DNA of 64,000 nt, taken from NCBI RefSeq assembly GCF_900454495.1, contig NZ_UGSI01000001.1:744001-808000 (forward strand), in the 5' to 3' direction. Positions 51,751 to 60,587 of the stretch are shown here, in pieces. Origin of the DNA: Paenibacillus macerans. GTDB lineage: Bacteria > Bacillota > Bacilli > Paenibacillales > Paenibacillaceae. A program made the position numbers and the translations under genes. Numbering within the stretch: the stretch's first letter is position 1; every line of letters starts with the position of its first letter. A model generated the notes under the pieces. The model worked only from the letters and a program-made list of their open reading frames with translations. It was not told the DNA's origin and made no database searches.

Positions 51751-53162
51751 GAGTGAAGCGCTATATCGTCGACGCAATGCCTGACGCGATGCTGAAGATC
51801 AGGAGCGAGCTTGGGGCGGACGCCGTTATTCTGAGCACCAAAGAAATGAAGGTCGGGGGGTTCCTCGGATTGTTCGGAAAGAAGAAGATCGAGGTCATCG
51901 CTGCGACGGAGGGCAATGATGCTCCTCCCCCAAGGCCCAAACCGGTTAGGACAACCCGAGAGGCGCCCGCTCCGGTGGCAAGGGGAGCCGTTCCCGAGGC
52001 GTATCGTAAAACATCGCAGCTCGGGTCGCCGGCGGCAAGTTCGTCTTTGTCATCCGCGGCAACCGCGGGCCTCGCGGCCATCGCGCTGCAAGAGCGGGAG
52101 GAACCGCCGGTCATCGGAACCTCTCTTCCAGCCGCTCCCGAGCGGGCGCCGTTCTCTCCGCAGGCGGCGCCTGCCGCCGATGCCTGGCCTGCCGCGGGCA
52201 AGCCGAATCACGGTGCACAGCCTGCCCGGCTGAGCCCGGCTTTGGAGCACACAAGTCCGGCCGGCGCTCCGGCTGCGGATTCCAGGGAGGAACGGCTGCT
52301 TGAAGACATCCGGCAGATGAAGATGTGGCTCAGCCAGCTTGCCAAAAACCAGGAAGGCGGCCGCGAGCTGCCGCAGGCCCTCCTGTCGATTCAGAATCAG
52401 CTGTTCGGCCAGGAGGTGTCGGCCGATCTTTGCGATTCCTGGATCGAGGAAGTGTATCAGGAGTGGGCCGAATCCGGAAAGTCGCTCAGCGATGAGGAGC
52501 TTACCGCACAGTTCCGCGATAAAGCCGGCGCGTTTTTGGAGGGGCGGATCGGCTTAGGGATCGAAGAGGGGACGCGTATCGTCTATATTGCCGGGCCGAC
52601 GGGCGTCGGCAAAACGACGACAATCGCCAAACTGGCGGCCGATCAGATTTTCCGGGTCCGCAAAAAGGTCGGTTTCATCACGGCGGATACTTACCGGATA
52701 TCGGCGGTCGAGCAGCTTCGCACCTACGCCACGATCCTGAATGTGCCGCTTGAAGTCGTACAATCTCCTGGAGATGTGCAGCGGGCGATGCAGCGGCTTG
52801 AACATTGCGATTTGATTCTGATGGATACGGCCGGCCGGAACTATTTGAACGAAATTTTTGTGGCGGAGCTGCACAGTTTGCTTGCGCCTTCGGATGTCAG
52901 CGAAATGTATCTGGTGCTCAGCTTGACGTCGAAAACGCAGGACATGAAAAAAATAACCGAGCATTTCAGCAAATACGGCCTGGATAAAGTGATTTTCACC
53001 AAGTTGGACGAAACGGAAAGCGTCGGGCCGATTTATAATTTGTTGAATGCTTATCCGCTCAAGGTTTCTTACATTACCAACGGCCAGAACGTCCCGGATG
53101 ATCTGCTTCAAGCGGACCGGGAGCTGCTGGTCGACATCCTTTTGGGGGAACGGAAGATATGA
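51747..53162 (+). CDS. flhF: Flagellar biosynthesis GTPase FlhF
   Basis: SRP-type GTPase that sets flagellum position or number. The 471 residues have a small N-terminal B domain (MRVKRYIVDAMPDAMLKIRSELGADAVILSTKEMK), a Pro/Ala-rich linker (~60–185), and the NG domain with [15 protein letters not shown] near residue 285, ITADTYRISAVEQLRTYA, DTAGRN and TKLDETESVG. ATGA overlaps link it to flhA and flhG. Confidence 0.95.
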   Translation: MRVKRYIVDAMPDAMLKIRSELGADAVILSTKEMKVGGFLGLFGKKKIEVIAATEGNDAPPPRPKPVRTTREAPAPVARGAVPEAYRKTSQLGSPAASSSLSSAATAGLAAIALQEREEPPVIGTSLPAAPERAPFSPQAAPAADAWPAAGKPNHGAQPARLSPALEHTSPAGAPAADSREERLLEDIRQMKMWLSQLAKNQEGGRELPQALLSIQNQLFGQEVSADLCDSWIEEVYQEWAESGKSLSDEELTAQFRDKAGAFLEGRIGLGIEEGTRIVYIAGPTGVGKTTTIAKLAADQIFRVRKKVGFITADTYRISAVEQLRTYATILNVPLEVVQSPGDVQRAMQRLEHCDLILMDTAGRNYLNEIFVAELHSLLAPSDVSEMYLVLSLTSKTQDMKKITEHFSKYGLDKVIFTKLDETESVGPIYNLLNAYPLKVSYITNGQNVPDDLLQADRELLVDILLGERKI

Positions 53163-54046
53163 ATGATCAGGCCCAGTCACTCAGACAGCTGGTTTCGTCG
53201 CGGGATGATTCTGCGGAATCGGTCCCCAGAAAAGGTTCGGCCCGGATCATTACCGTCAGCAGCGGCAAAGGCGGGGTCGGCAAATCGAATTTTACGCTCA
53301 ATTTTGCCTTGGCCCTAAAGTCGTTTGGAAGCAACGTGCTGTTGTTTGACGCCGATATCGGCATGGCCAATATCGACGTATTGATGGGCGTGAGACCGAG
53401 GTACAACTTGTACCATCTGCTCAAAGGCGAAAAAAGCATCTCGGAAATTATTGAACTGGGAACTCATTCATTGCCGTTTATTGCCGGCGGATCGGGATTG
53501 GCGGATCTGTTCGCGTTATCCGATGCGGATTTGAACTACTTCACCTCGCAAATCGAATCCGTCTCGGAGGGGATGGACTACATCATTTTCGATACCGGTG
53601 CGGGCTTGTCCAAAGAAACGTTGAAATTTATCGCCGCCGCCGACGAATGCCTGGTGGTCACGACGCCCGAACCGACGTCGATCACCGATGCGTACGCTTT
53701 GATCAAAGTCGTGCACGGTTTGGACGAACATGTGCCGTTCCGGTTGGTGATCAATCGGGTTACCGGGGAACGGGAGGCCCGTCAGGTTGCCGATAAAATA
53801 TCGCTGGTAACCCGCCGTTTTTTGGGGATGGACATCCCTACTCTTGGGTTTCTGAGCGACGATGCGCGCGTCGTGCAGGCGGTCAAGAAGCAGGTGCCCT
53901 TTACCATCGCTTTTCCGGGCTCTGCGGCGGCGCGCGATATTGAGCGTTTGGCTATCGCTTATATGAATGTTCCACAAATCAAGCCAAGGGATACTATGTC
54001 AGGAATCAAGGGATTCATGCAAAAGTGGTTGAAACTAGCAAAATGA
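53159..54046 (+). CDS. flhG: MinD-like ATPase FlhG (YlxH)
   Basis: ParA/MinD-type ATPase of 295 residues that partners FlhF in controlling flagellar placement. It has the deviant Walker A SSGKGGVGKSN, LLFDADIGMANIDVLMG, FDTGAG and a C-terminal amphipathic tail (IKGFMQKWLKL) that could bind membrane. The N-terminal DQAQSLRQLV is the FlhF-activating motif of this family. Confidence 0.94.
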   Translation: MNDQAQSLRQLVSSRDDSAESVPRKGSARIITVSSGKGGVGKSNFTLNFALALKSFGSNVLLFDADIGMANIDVLMGVRPRYNLYHLLKGEKSISEIIELGTHSLPFIAGGSGLADLFALSDADLNYFTSQIESVSEGMDYIIFDTGAGLSKETLKFIAAADECLVVTTPEPTSITDAYALIKVVHGLDEHVPFRLVINRVTGEREARQVADKISLVTRRFLGMDIPTLGFLSDDARVVQAVKKQVPFTIAFPGSAAARDIERLAIAYMNVPQIKPRDTMSGIKGFMQKWLKLAK

Positions 54047-54071
54047 TTCTGGAACAGGAGTGGAACAATCG

Positions 54072-55586
54072 ATGCCTTATCGAGTATTGGTGGTAGACGA
54101 TTCAGCGTTTATGCGGAAAATCGTGTCCGACCTCGTCGAGCAGGATCCGGATTTCAAAGTGGAGGCTACGGCCAAAAACGGCCGGGAAGCGATCGAACAA
54201 ATCGCGGGGCTGAAGCCCGACCTCGTCACCATGGATGTGGAGATGCCGGAGATGAACGGGCTGGACGCGCTCAAAGTGATTATGAAGGAGCATCCGCTCC
54301 CGGTCATTATGCTGTCGGGAATCAATGAGCAGGGGATGAGGGAAACCATCATGGCCCTGGAGCTCGGGGCCTTCGACTTTATCCGCAAGCCGTCGGCCTC
54401 GACCAGCTCGCACGACATCGCGCAGGTTGGGCGCGAGCTGCGGGAGCAGATGCGCGGCGCGATGCTGGCTGCGGAGCGGAAAGCGGCCCGCGAGGAAGCG
54501 CTGCGCTCGGCCATGGCGCCGCCTGCGGGCGGCAAGGCGGGCGCGGACGCGGGCAGTAAGGCGGCTGCGCCAGGCCGGACGAAGCCGGCCCGGCCGTCGG
54601 CGGCCCCTGCCGGCAGCGCCGCGTCCGCGCAGGCGCCCGCGCCCGGGGCGCCGGGCAGCGGCAGCGAAGGCGCGCGCCGCCCGGAGGCGCGCCTGCCCCG
54701 GCCGCAGCCCGGGCGTGCCGCGACGCAGCCCCCGGCCGCGCCGCACGCCGGCCGGGGCGAACCGGACCGGCGCCCGCCGCAGGACGGGGACAGCGCGCGC
54801 CCTGCGGGCGGGCCGCCGCGCCGGGAGCCGCAGGCTTCGCCTGCCGCGGCAGCGCGGCCGGCAGCGCGCGCGGCCTCCGCGCGGCAGGGCGCGCCTGCGG
54901 CGCCGCCGAAGCCGCCGCTGGAGCCGGCTCAGGCGGAGACCGCGGCGGCCCGGGAAGCGGCCGGCGGCAGCGCCGCACGGTCCCGCCCGCGGAACGCCGC
55001 CGCCAAGAGCTTTACCGATCTGGTTGCGATCGGTACGTCGACGGGCGGCCCCAAAGCGCTGAAAGCCGTGCTGGAGAAAATTCCGGCGGATTTTCCGGCC
55101 CCGATCGTTATCGTGCAGCATATGCCGCCGAATTTCACCAAATCGCTGGCCCAACGCCTCAATAGTTTGAGCGAATTGAACGTGGTCGAAGCGGAAGAGG
55201 GCATGGAGCTGCTCGGCGGTACGGCCTATATTGCTCCGGGAGGTTTCCATTTAAACGTGGTGCCTGGTCCGGCCGAAAGCTACAGATTGCATCTGTCGCA
55301 GGAAGAGCCCTGCAACGGACACAGGCCGTCGGTGGATGTCTTGTATAAATCGCTGTTCCCGCTGGAATCGCTAAAACGGCATATCGTGCTTCTCACGGGA
55401 ATGGGCAGCGACGGGGCGAAAGCCATGAAGCGGCTGTATGACGCCGGCGTGACCTCCACCATTGCCGAGAGCGAAGAGACCTGCGTGGTGTTCGGCATGC
55501 CGCGCTCGGCAATCGAACTGAATTGCGTCAGCCACGTTTTGCCGCTGCATGAAATCGGCCCCAAGCTTGTACAAGTTGTGAAATAA
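54072..55586 (+). CDS. cheB: Chemotaxis response regulator/protein-glutamate methylesterase CheB
   Basis: Demethylates and deamidates receptors. The 504 residues contain a receiver domain (VVDDSAFMRK, Asp55 in TMDVEMPEMNG) and a C-terminal methylesterase with the catalytic Ser in GTSTGGPKAL, His in VQHMPPNFTKSLA and Asp in LTGMGSDGA. Between them lies an exceptionally long linker (~residues 125–312) rich in Ala, Pro, Arg and Gly, about 190 residues, encoded by extremely GC-rich DNA (54440–55000). Typical CheB is ~350 residues. ATG 54072 is preferred (AGGAGTG upstream) over GTG 54060. Confidence 0.94.
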   Translation: MPYRVLVVDDSAFMRKIVSDLVEQDPDFKVEATAKNGREAIEQIAGLKPDLVTMDVEMPEMNGLDALKVIMKEHPLPVIMLSGINEQGMRETIMALELGAFDFIRKPSASTSSHDIAQVGRELREQMRGAMLAAERKAAREEALRSAMAPPAGGKAGADAGSKAAAPGRTKPARPSAAPAGSAASAQAPAPGAPGSGSEGARRPEARLPRPQPGRAATQPPAAPHAGRGEPDRRPPQDGDSARPAGGPPRREPQASPAAAARPAARAASARQGAPAAPPKPPLEPAQAETAAAREAAGGSAARSRPRNAAAKSFTDLVAIGTSTGGPKALKAVLEKIPADFPAPIVIVQHMPPNFTKSLAQRLNSLSELNVVEAEEGMELLGGTAYIAPGGFHLNVVPGPAESYRLHLSQEEPCNGHRPSVDVLYKSLFPLESLKRHIVLLTGMGSDGAKAMKRLYDAGVTSTIAESEETCVVFGMPRSAIELNCVSHVLPLHEIGPKLVQVVK

Positions 55587-55615
55587 ACGGAATCTCTTGG
55601 AGGAGGTGCCTCACC

Positions 55616-57700
55616 ATGGACATGAATCAATATTTATCCATGTTTATCGATGAGTCGAACGATCATTTGCAATCACTGAACGAAAAGATGCTGGAGCTGG
55701 AAAGCAACCCGGACGATATCAGCATCGTCCAGGTTATTTTCCGGTCGGCGCATACCTTAAAAGGGATGGCGGCTACGATGGGGTTTGAGGATCTGTCATC
55801 CCTCACCCACCAAATGGAGAACGTGCTCGATTTGGTTCGCAACGAGAAGCTGAAAATGCAGGAATTCATTTTCGATACGCTGTTCCGCGGCCTCGATGCT
55901 TTGCAGTCGATGGTTGAGGACATAACCCAGGGGGGCGAAGGGAAGGCCGACGTCAGTTCCATCGTGGCCGATCTGCAGTCGATCGTGCGCGGCGATTTTG
56001 GGCAGGGCGGCGGCTCCGACGCCAAACCGGCGGCGGAAGCTCAAGGAGCGTCCGCTGCCGGTGCGATCCAATTGGACCAGTACCAATACTCCGTTTTGGA
56101 GCAGTCCATCGCCGAAGGGCACCAAGTGCTGTATGTCGAAGTCGCGATTTCCGAGGATAGCCAGTTGAAGGCGGCGCGAGCTTACATGGTGTTCGACCTG
56201 CTGGAACGCTTCGGGGAAATCGTGAAGGCTTACCCTTCGGTGCAGGATATTGAACAAGAGAAATTCGACCGCAGTTTCTCGCTTTATTACATAACGCAGA
56301 AAGAGGCTGCTGAAATCCAAAGCATGATTCTGAATCTCTCGGAGATCGGTTCGGCTCAGGTTGCGGCATTGGATCACGAGACGCTCGCCCAGCTTGCGGC
56401 CGGCGCCAAGGAAACGGCGGCATCCGCCGCGCCCGCGCCTGCGCCGGCTCCGGAGACGAAAGCAGCCAATCCCGCGCCGGCAGCAAAAACGCCGGCGCAG
56501 CAAGGGGAACATAAAAGCGGCGCTCGCGCCGGCGGCGGTACCCCCGCTCCGTCGCGGACGATCCGCGTCGATATCGACCGGCTGGACGTGCTGATGAACC
56601 TGCTCAGCGAGCTGCTCATCGACCGCTCCCGCCTGGAGCAGTTGGCGAATGAAGTAAAACGCGCCGATTTAACGGAAACGGTGGAGCACATGAGCCGGGT
56701 CGGCAGCGATTTGCAAAATATCGTGCTGAAGCTGCGGATGGTCCCGATCGATACCGTATTCAACCGGTTTCCGCGGATGGTCCGCGATCTGGCCAAATCG
56801 CTCGACAAAAAAATCGATCTCGTCATCGTGGGAGCCGAAACGGAGCTTGACCGGACCGTGATTGACGAAATCGGCGATCCGCTCGTCCATCTGCTGCGGA
56901 ACGCCGTCGATCACGGAGTCGAGCCGGTGGCCGAACGGGTGGCCGCCGGCAAACCGGAGACGGGAACGGTCAACCTCCGCGCTTTCCACAGCGGCAACCA
57001 CGTGTTTATCGAAATCGAAGATGACGGGCACGGCATCGACCGTGACAAAGTGCTGAAAAAGGCGCTCAAAAACGGGGTCGTCAAGGAGAGCGAGGCGGCT
57101 TCCATGACCGATGAACAGGTGTACATGCTGTTGTTCGCTCCAGGCTTCAGCACGGCGGAAGTGATTTCCGACATTTCCGGACGCGGCGTCGGCCTCGATG
57201 TCGTCAAATCCAAAATCGAATCGCTCAGCGGGGTGGTTTCGGTACAATCCAAGCTGGGCGCTGGCACCAAATTTTCGGTTCAGATGCCGCTGACCTTATC
57301 GATCATATCCGCGATGCTGATCAAGGTCGGGGCGGAGAAATACGCGATTCCGCTCTCCTCTATCGTCGAAACCGGACTGATCAAGCGGGAGCAGGTCCGC
57401 GAGCTGCACGGCTACACGATGATTCCGTACCGGGACACGCATATTCCGCTGATGTCGCTGGCGCAATTGTTCGACATTCCGGGCTTTTCGGAAAGCGATG
57501 AGGAAGAGACGGAAATCGTGGTCATCCGCAAAGGCGACCGGATGGCCGCGCTTGCGGTGGAGAGTTTCATCGGACAAAGCGAAATCGTCATCAAGAACCT
57601 GGGCAAATACCTCCCTGCGATTCAGGGCGTGGCCGGGGCCACCATTTTGGGAGACGGGCAAGTGGCGCTAATCATCGATCCAAATGCATTCATTAAATAA
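55616..57700 (+). CDS. cheA: Chemotaxis histidine kinase CheA
   Basis: A 694-residue kinase with P1 HPt domain (phospho-His46 in FRSAHTLKGMAATMGFEDL), a CheY-binding P2 region (~150–265), an Ala/Pro linker (~268–310), P3 dimerisation, P4 ATPase (LLRNAVDHGVE, IEDDGHGID, GRGVGLDVVKSKIESL) and the P5 CheW-like domain (YAIPLSSIVETGLI). ATG behind GGAGGTG. Confidence 0.96.
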   Translation: MDMNQYLSMFIDESNDHLQSLNEKMLELESNPDDISIVQVIFRSAHTLKGMAATMGFEDLSSLTHQMENVLDLVRNEKLKMQEFIFDTLFRGLDALQSMVEDITQGGEGKADVSSIVADLQSIVRGDFGQGGGSDAKPAAEAQGASAAGAIQLDQYQYSVLEQSIAEGHQVLYVEVAISEDSQLKAARAYMVFDLLERFGEIVKAYPSVQDIEQEKFDRSFSLYYITQKEAAEIQSMILNLSEIGSAQVAALDHETLAQLAAGAKETAASAAPAPAPAPETKAANPAPAAKTPAQQGEHKSGARAGGGTPAPSRTIRVDIDRLDVLMNLLSELLIDRSRLEQLANEVKRADLTETVEHMSRVGSDLQNIVLKLRMVPIDTVFNRFPRMVRDLAKSLDKKIDLVIVGAETELDRTVIDEIGDPLVHLLRNAVDHGVEPVAERVAAGKPETGTVNLRAFHSGNHVFIEIEDDGHGIDRDKVLKKALKNGVVKESEAASMTDEQVYMLLFAPGFSTAEVISDISGRGVGLDVVKSKIESLSGVVSVQSKLGAGTKFSVQMPLTLSIISAMLIKVGAEKYAIPLSSIVETGLIKREQVRELHGYTMIPYRDTHIPLMSLAQLFDIPGFSESDEEETEIVVIRKGDRMAALAVESFIGQSEIVIKNLGKYLPAIQGVAGATILGDGQVALIIDPNAFIK

Positions 57701-57729
57701 GGTTTGAATCATTAAGGAGGGATTTCCAC

Positions 57730-58191
57730 ATGGGACAGGAATTGAAAGTCATCGTTTTTAAGTTGGGGCATGAGGAATACGGCATCGAAGTGGACAAAGT
57801 GCAAACGATCGAGCGGATGATGCCGATCACGCGCGTGCCTAAGACGTTTTCCTTCGTTAAAGGGGTTATCAACCTGCGCGGCGTCGTTATTCCCGTTATC
57901 GATCTTCGCGGCCGCTTCGGTCTGCCGGAAACCGAGTACACCGATCAGACCCGGATCGTCATCGTTGCGGCCAACGATTTGGAAGTCGGCTTTATCGTCG
58001 ATTCCGCCAACGATGTCATCGATTTGGATTCCGATTTGATCGATTCGCCGCCGGATGTCGTCGGCGGAGTCAAAGCCAAATACCTGGACGGAGTGGCCAA
58101 AATTTCCGAGGAACGTTTGCTCGTGATGTTGAACCTTTCCGAAGTGCTAAGCCGGAAAGAAATCATCCAGCTGGAAAGCTTAGAGGACTAG
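57730..58191 (+). CDS. cheW: Chemotaxis adaptor protein CheW
   Basis: Couples receptors to CheA. The 153 residues form one CheW domain: LKVIVFKLGHEEYGIEVDKVQTIERMMPITRVPKTFSFVKGVINLRGVVIPVIDLRGRFG. ATG behind AAGGAGGG; it follows cheA by 29 bases. Confidence 0.96.
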   Translation: MGQELKVIVFKLGHEEYGIEVDKVQTIERMMPITRVPKTFSFVKGVINLRGVVIPVIDLRGRFGLPETEYTDQTRIVIVAANDLEVGFIVDSANDVIDLDSDLIDSPPDVVGGVKAKYLDGVAKISEERLLVMLNLSEVLSRKEIIQLESLED

Positions 58192-58194
58192 ACC

Positions 58195-58821
58195 GTGGAG
58201 CTCTTTAAAGACTTTGAGGATTTGAAGCTTGACATTTTAAAAGAAGTCGGCAACATCGGGGCGGGCAACGCGGCGACCGCGCTGTCGAAGCTGCTGGACA
58301 AGCCGATCGATATGGCGGTGCCGAAGGTGCAGATGCTGCCTTTCGAAGCGGTAGCCGAACGCGTCGGCGGCGCCGAAAATATCGTGCTTGCGGTATTTTT
58401 CCGCGTGGAGGGCGAAGCTCCGGGAAACCTGTTTTTCATTCTTAGCCCGGAAGCGGCCAAAAAATTGCTGCATCGCCTGGCGGGGATCGAAGTGGAAAGC
58501 GAGGACAGCTTTTCGGAAATGGAATGGTCGGCGCTTTCGGAAATCGGCAACATTTTGGCGGGCTCTTATTTGTCCTCGCTGGCCGATTTTACGTCTCTGT
58601 CGATGGCGCCCACGGTACCTGCGCTGGCGCTGGATATGGCGGGGGCGATCCTGAGTTACGGGCTCCTGCAGTTTGGTGAGATGGGAGACTCCGCCCTGCT
58701 GATCGATACTACGTTTATCGAAGGACACCATGAGGTAGAGGGACAGTTTTTCCTGATTCCCGATCCGGATTCATTCGCCAAAATTTTCACTGCGTTGGGA
58801 GTACCGGCCCAGCATGATTGA
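58195..58821 (+). CDS. cheC: CheY-P phosphatase CheC
   Basis: A 208-residue phosphatase with two active-site motifs, LKEVGNIGAGNAATALSKL and LSEIGNILAGSYLSSL. It interacts with CheD in the Bacillus-type adaptation system. GTG start three bases after cheW; the stop overlaps cheD by eight bases. Confidence 0.94.
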   Translation: MELFKDFEDLKLDILKEVGNIGAGNAATALSKLLDKPIDMAVPKVQMLPFEAVAERVGGAENIVLAVFFRVEGEAPGNLFFILSPEAAKKLLHRLAGIEVESEDSFSEMEWSALSEIGNILAGSYLSSLADFTSLSMAPTVPALALDMAGAILSYGLLQFGEMGDSALLIDTTFIEGHHEVEGQFFLIPDPDSFAKIFTALGVPAQHD

Positions 58822-59311
58822 TGAACAACGTGTCGTAAAAGTGGGCATGGCCGAGTTGAACGTCATAACGCAGCAGGGGTTGATACGTACGACTGGGCTA
58901 GGCTCCTGCGTTGGGCTTACGCTATATGATCCGCAATTGAAAGTGGCCGGCTTGGCGCACGTCATGCTGCCCTCATCGGAGATCGCCCGGGAAGGGGCTT
59001 TGAACGTTGCGAAATACGCGGATACGGCCATTCCGGCGCTGTACCAGAAACTAATCGGTCTCGGAGCCTCTCCATCCCGGCTGGTGGCCAAAATGGCCGG
59101 AGGCTCCCAGATGTTTTCCTTTGGGGGGAACAGTGATTCGATGCGAATCGGTCCGAGAAACGTGGAATCTTGCAAGTTGCAATTGGAAGCATTGAAGATC
59201 CCCTTGTTGGCGGAGGATACCGGAGGAAATTACGGCAGGACGATCGAGCTGGATAACGAAACGGGGATATTATATGTGCGAAGTGTACAAATGGGGATAA
59301 AGGAATTGTAG
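58814..59311 (+). CDS. cheD: Chemoreceptor glutamine deamidase CheD
   Basis: A 165-residue cysteine deamidase. Catalytic Cys32 (GLGSCVGLTLYDP) and His49 (GLAHVMLP) are present, followed by KMAGGSQMF and GPRNVES. It deamidates receptor glutamines and is bound by CheC. It is embedded between cheC (overlap) and a small membrane-protein gene. Confidence 0.95.
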   Translation: MIDEQRVVKVGMAELNVITQQGLIRTTGLGSCVGLTLYDPQLKVAGLAHVMLPSSEIAREGALNVAKYADTAIPALYQKLIGLGASPSRLVAKMAGGSQMFSFGGNSDSMRIGPRNVESCKLQLEALKIPLLAEDTGGNYGRTIELDNETGILYVRSVQMGIKEL

Positions 59312-59313
59312 CC

Positions 59314-59736
59314 ATGGCAGGAAAAACGCGATATTACTTGTTGTTGGGCTTTATCGGTTTTCTTATTACATTTGCGGTATCGGCGGGGAACAATTTGTTT
59401 ATGACCAGCTTTATCCGGGGACTAATCGCCTTTGTCGTCTGGTTTGTGCTTGCCTTTGCGGCAAGCTGGATGTTCGGTTTTCTGAAGGAGCTTCCGGGAA
59501 ACGGAACGGTCGAGCCGCAGGAAGCCTTGCTTTCTGAACAGGGGAAAGGGGGCAATCTCGACTTGACGACGCCGGACGAAAGCGAGCAGCTTAATGAACT
59601 GCTGAAGCCGCCCTCGAATTCGCCGGGCGAAGCCGCGGATTTTACGCCGCTGAGTCCGCCGAAACTCGTGAAAACACCTGACGACAAAGATCCTGAAGAG
59701 CTGGCCAAGGTCGTTCGTCACCTGACAGAAAAATAA
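59314..59736 (+). CDS. Small membrane protein of unknown function between cheD and sigD
   Basis: A 140-residue protein that I do not recognise. It has two predicted membrane helices, YYLLLGFIGFLITFAVSA (~residues 6–23) and GLIAFVVWFVLAFAASWMFGFL (~34–55), then a cytoplasmic or exposed acidic, Pro-rich tail ending EELAKVVRHLTEK. It is set two bases after cheD and 15 bases before sigD, so it is translated with the chemotaxis genes. B. subtilis has no gene at this place to my knowledge. Confidence 0.75.
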   Translation: MAGKTRYYLLLGFIGFLITFAVSAGNNLFMTSFIRGLIAFVVWFVLAFAASWMFGFLKELPGNGTVEPQEALLSEQGKGGNLDLTTPDESEQLNELLKPPSNSPGEAADFTPLSPPKLVKTPDDKDPEELAKVVRHLTEK

Positions 59737-59751
59737 GGAGGGTGAAGGCAA

Positions 59752-60540
59752 TTGAACGAGCGGAAGACATCAACTCTGAATTATGCCGAGGTTTGGGAAA
59801 GATGGAAAGAGCACGGCGATTTGGAGGCCAAGAAACAACTTATCGAAAAATATCTGCATATTGTCGACTACGTTTCGGGACGTCTCGCCGTTGGCCTTCC
59901 CAAGAACGTTTCCAAAGATGATTTAGCCAGCAATGGGGTGATGGGGCTGATCGATGCGGTCGAAAAATTCGACTACAAACGCGGCCTTCAATTTGAAACC
60001 TATGCATCCTGGCGGGTACGGGGAGCGATTCTGGACGGCCTTCGGCAGGGGGACTGGGTTCCCCGTTCCGTGAGAGAGAAAGCCAAAAAAATCGAAGAAG
60101 GCTATCAGCACTTGGAACAGAAATATCTCCGCTCCGTAACGGACGCCGAGATGAGCGCCTACTTGAATATCAGCGAGAAAGAGTTTCAGAGCATGCTCCA
60201 AGAAGTCGCCGTCATGACACTTTGTTCCCTTGAGGACCCGATTCGCGAAGAAGAGTCGGAAACTCGTCTCACATTACTCGTTGACGAAAAAGCAAAAAAC
60301 CCGGATTATAAAGTCAGGGAGTTTTATTTAAGGGATTCATTGGCAAAAGGAATCGAAAAACTGACCGAAAAGGAAAGAACGGTCGTCTCCCTGCTTTATT
60401 ATGAAGATTTATCGTTAAGCGAAATCGCGGAAGTGATGTCGCTTTCGCCTTCGCGAATTTCCCAGCTTCACTCCAAAGCGATTTTACGGCTTCGCGGCAG
60501 TTTGGAGAAGCAGCGGGAATTGCTGATGTGCGAAGACTGA
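59752..60540 (+). CDS. sigD: Flagellar RNA polymerase sigma factor SigD (FliA family)
   Basis: Sigma-28-type factor of 262 residues that directs late flagellar, motor and chemotaxis gene transcription. Region 2 (VGLPKNVSKDDLASNGVMGLIDAVEKFDYKRGLQFETYASWRVRGAILDGLR), region 3, and region 4 (LTEKERTVVSLLYYEDLSLSEIAEVMSLSPSRISQLHSKAILRLR) are complete. The TTG start follows AAGGAGGGTGA. No FlgM lies in the window. Confidence 0.96.
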   Translation: MNERKTSTLNYAEVWERWKEHGDLEAKKQLIEKYLHIVDYVSGRLAVGLPKNVSKDDLASNGVMGLIDAVEKFDYKRGLQFETYASWRVRGAILDGLRQGDWVPRSVREKAKKIEEGYQHLEQKYLRSVTDAEMSAYLNISEKEFQSMLQEVAVMTLCSLEDPIREEESETRLTLLVDEKAKNPDYKVREFYLRDSLAKGIEKLTEKERTVVSLLYYEDLSLSEIAEVMSLSPSRISQLHSKAILRLRGSLEKQRELLMCED

Positions 60541-60587
60541 CGGGTAAATCATGAACGAGTGAATCGGAAGAGAGGAGGAACGACTTC

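Noticed and set aside
54427..55062. Arg/Ala-rich frames overlapping the cheB linker in other phases and on the minus strand
   Set aside because: They come from the extreme GC content of the linker; cheB itself covers the region with intact domains on both sides.
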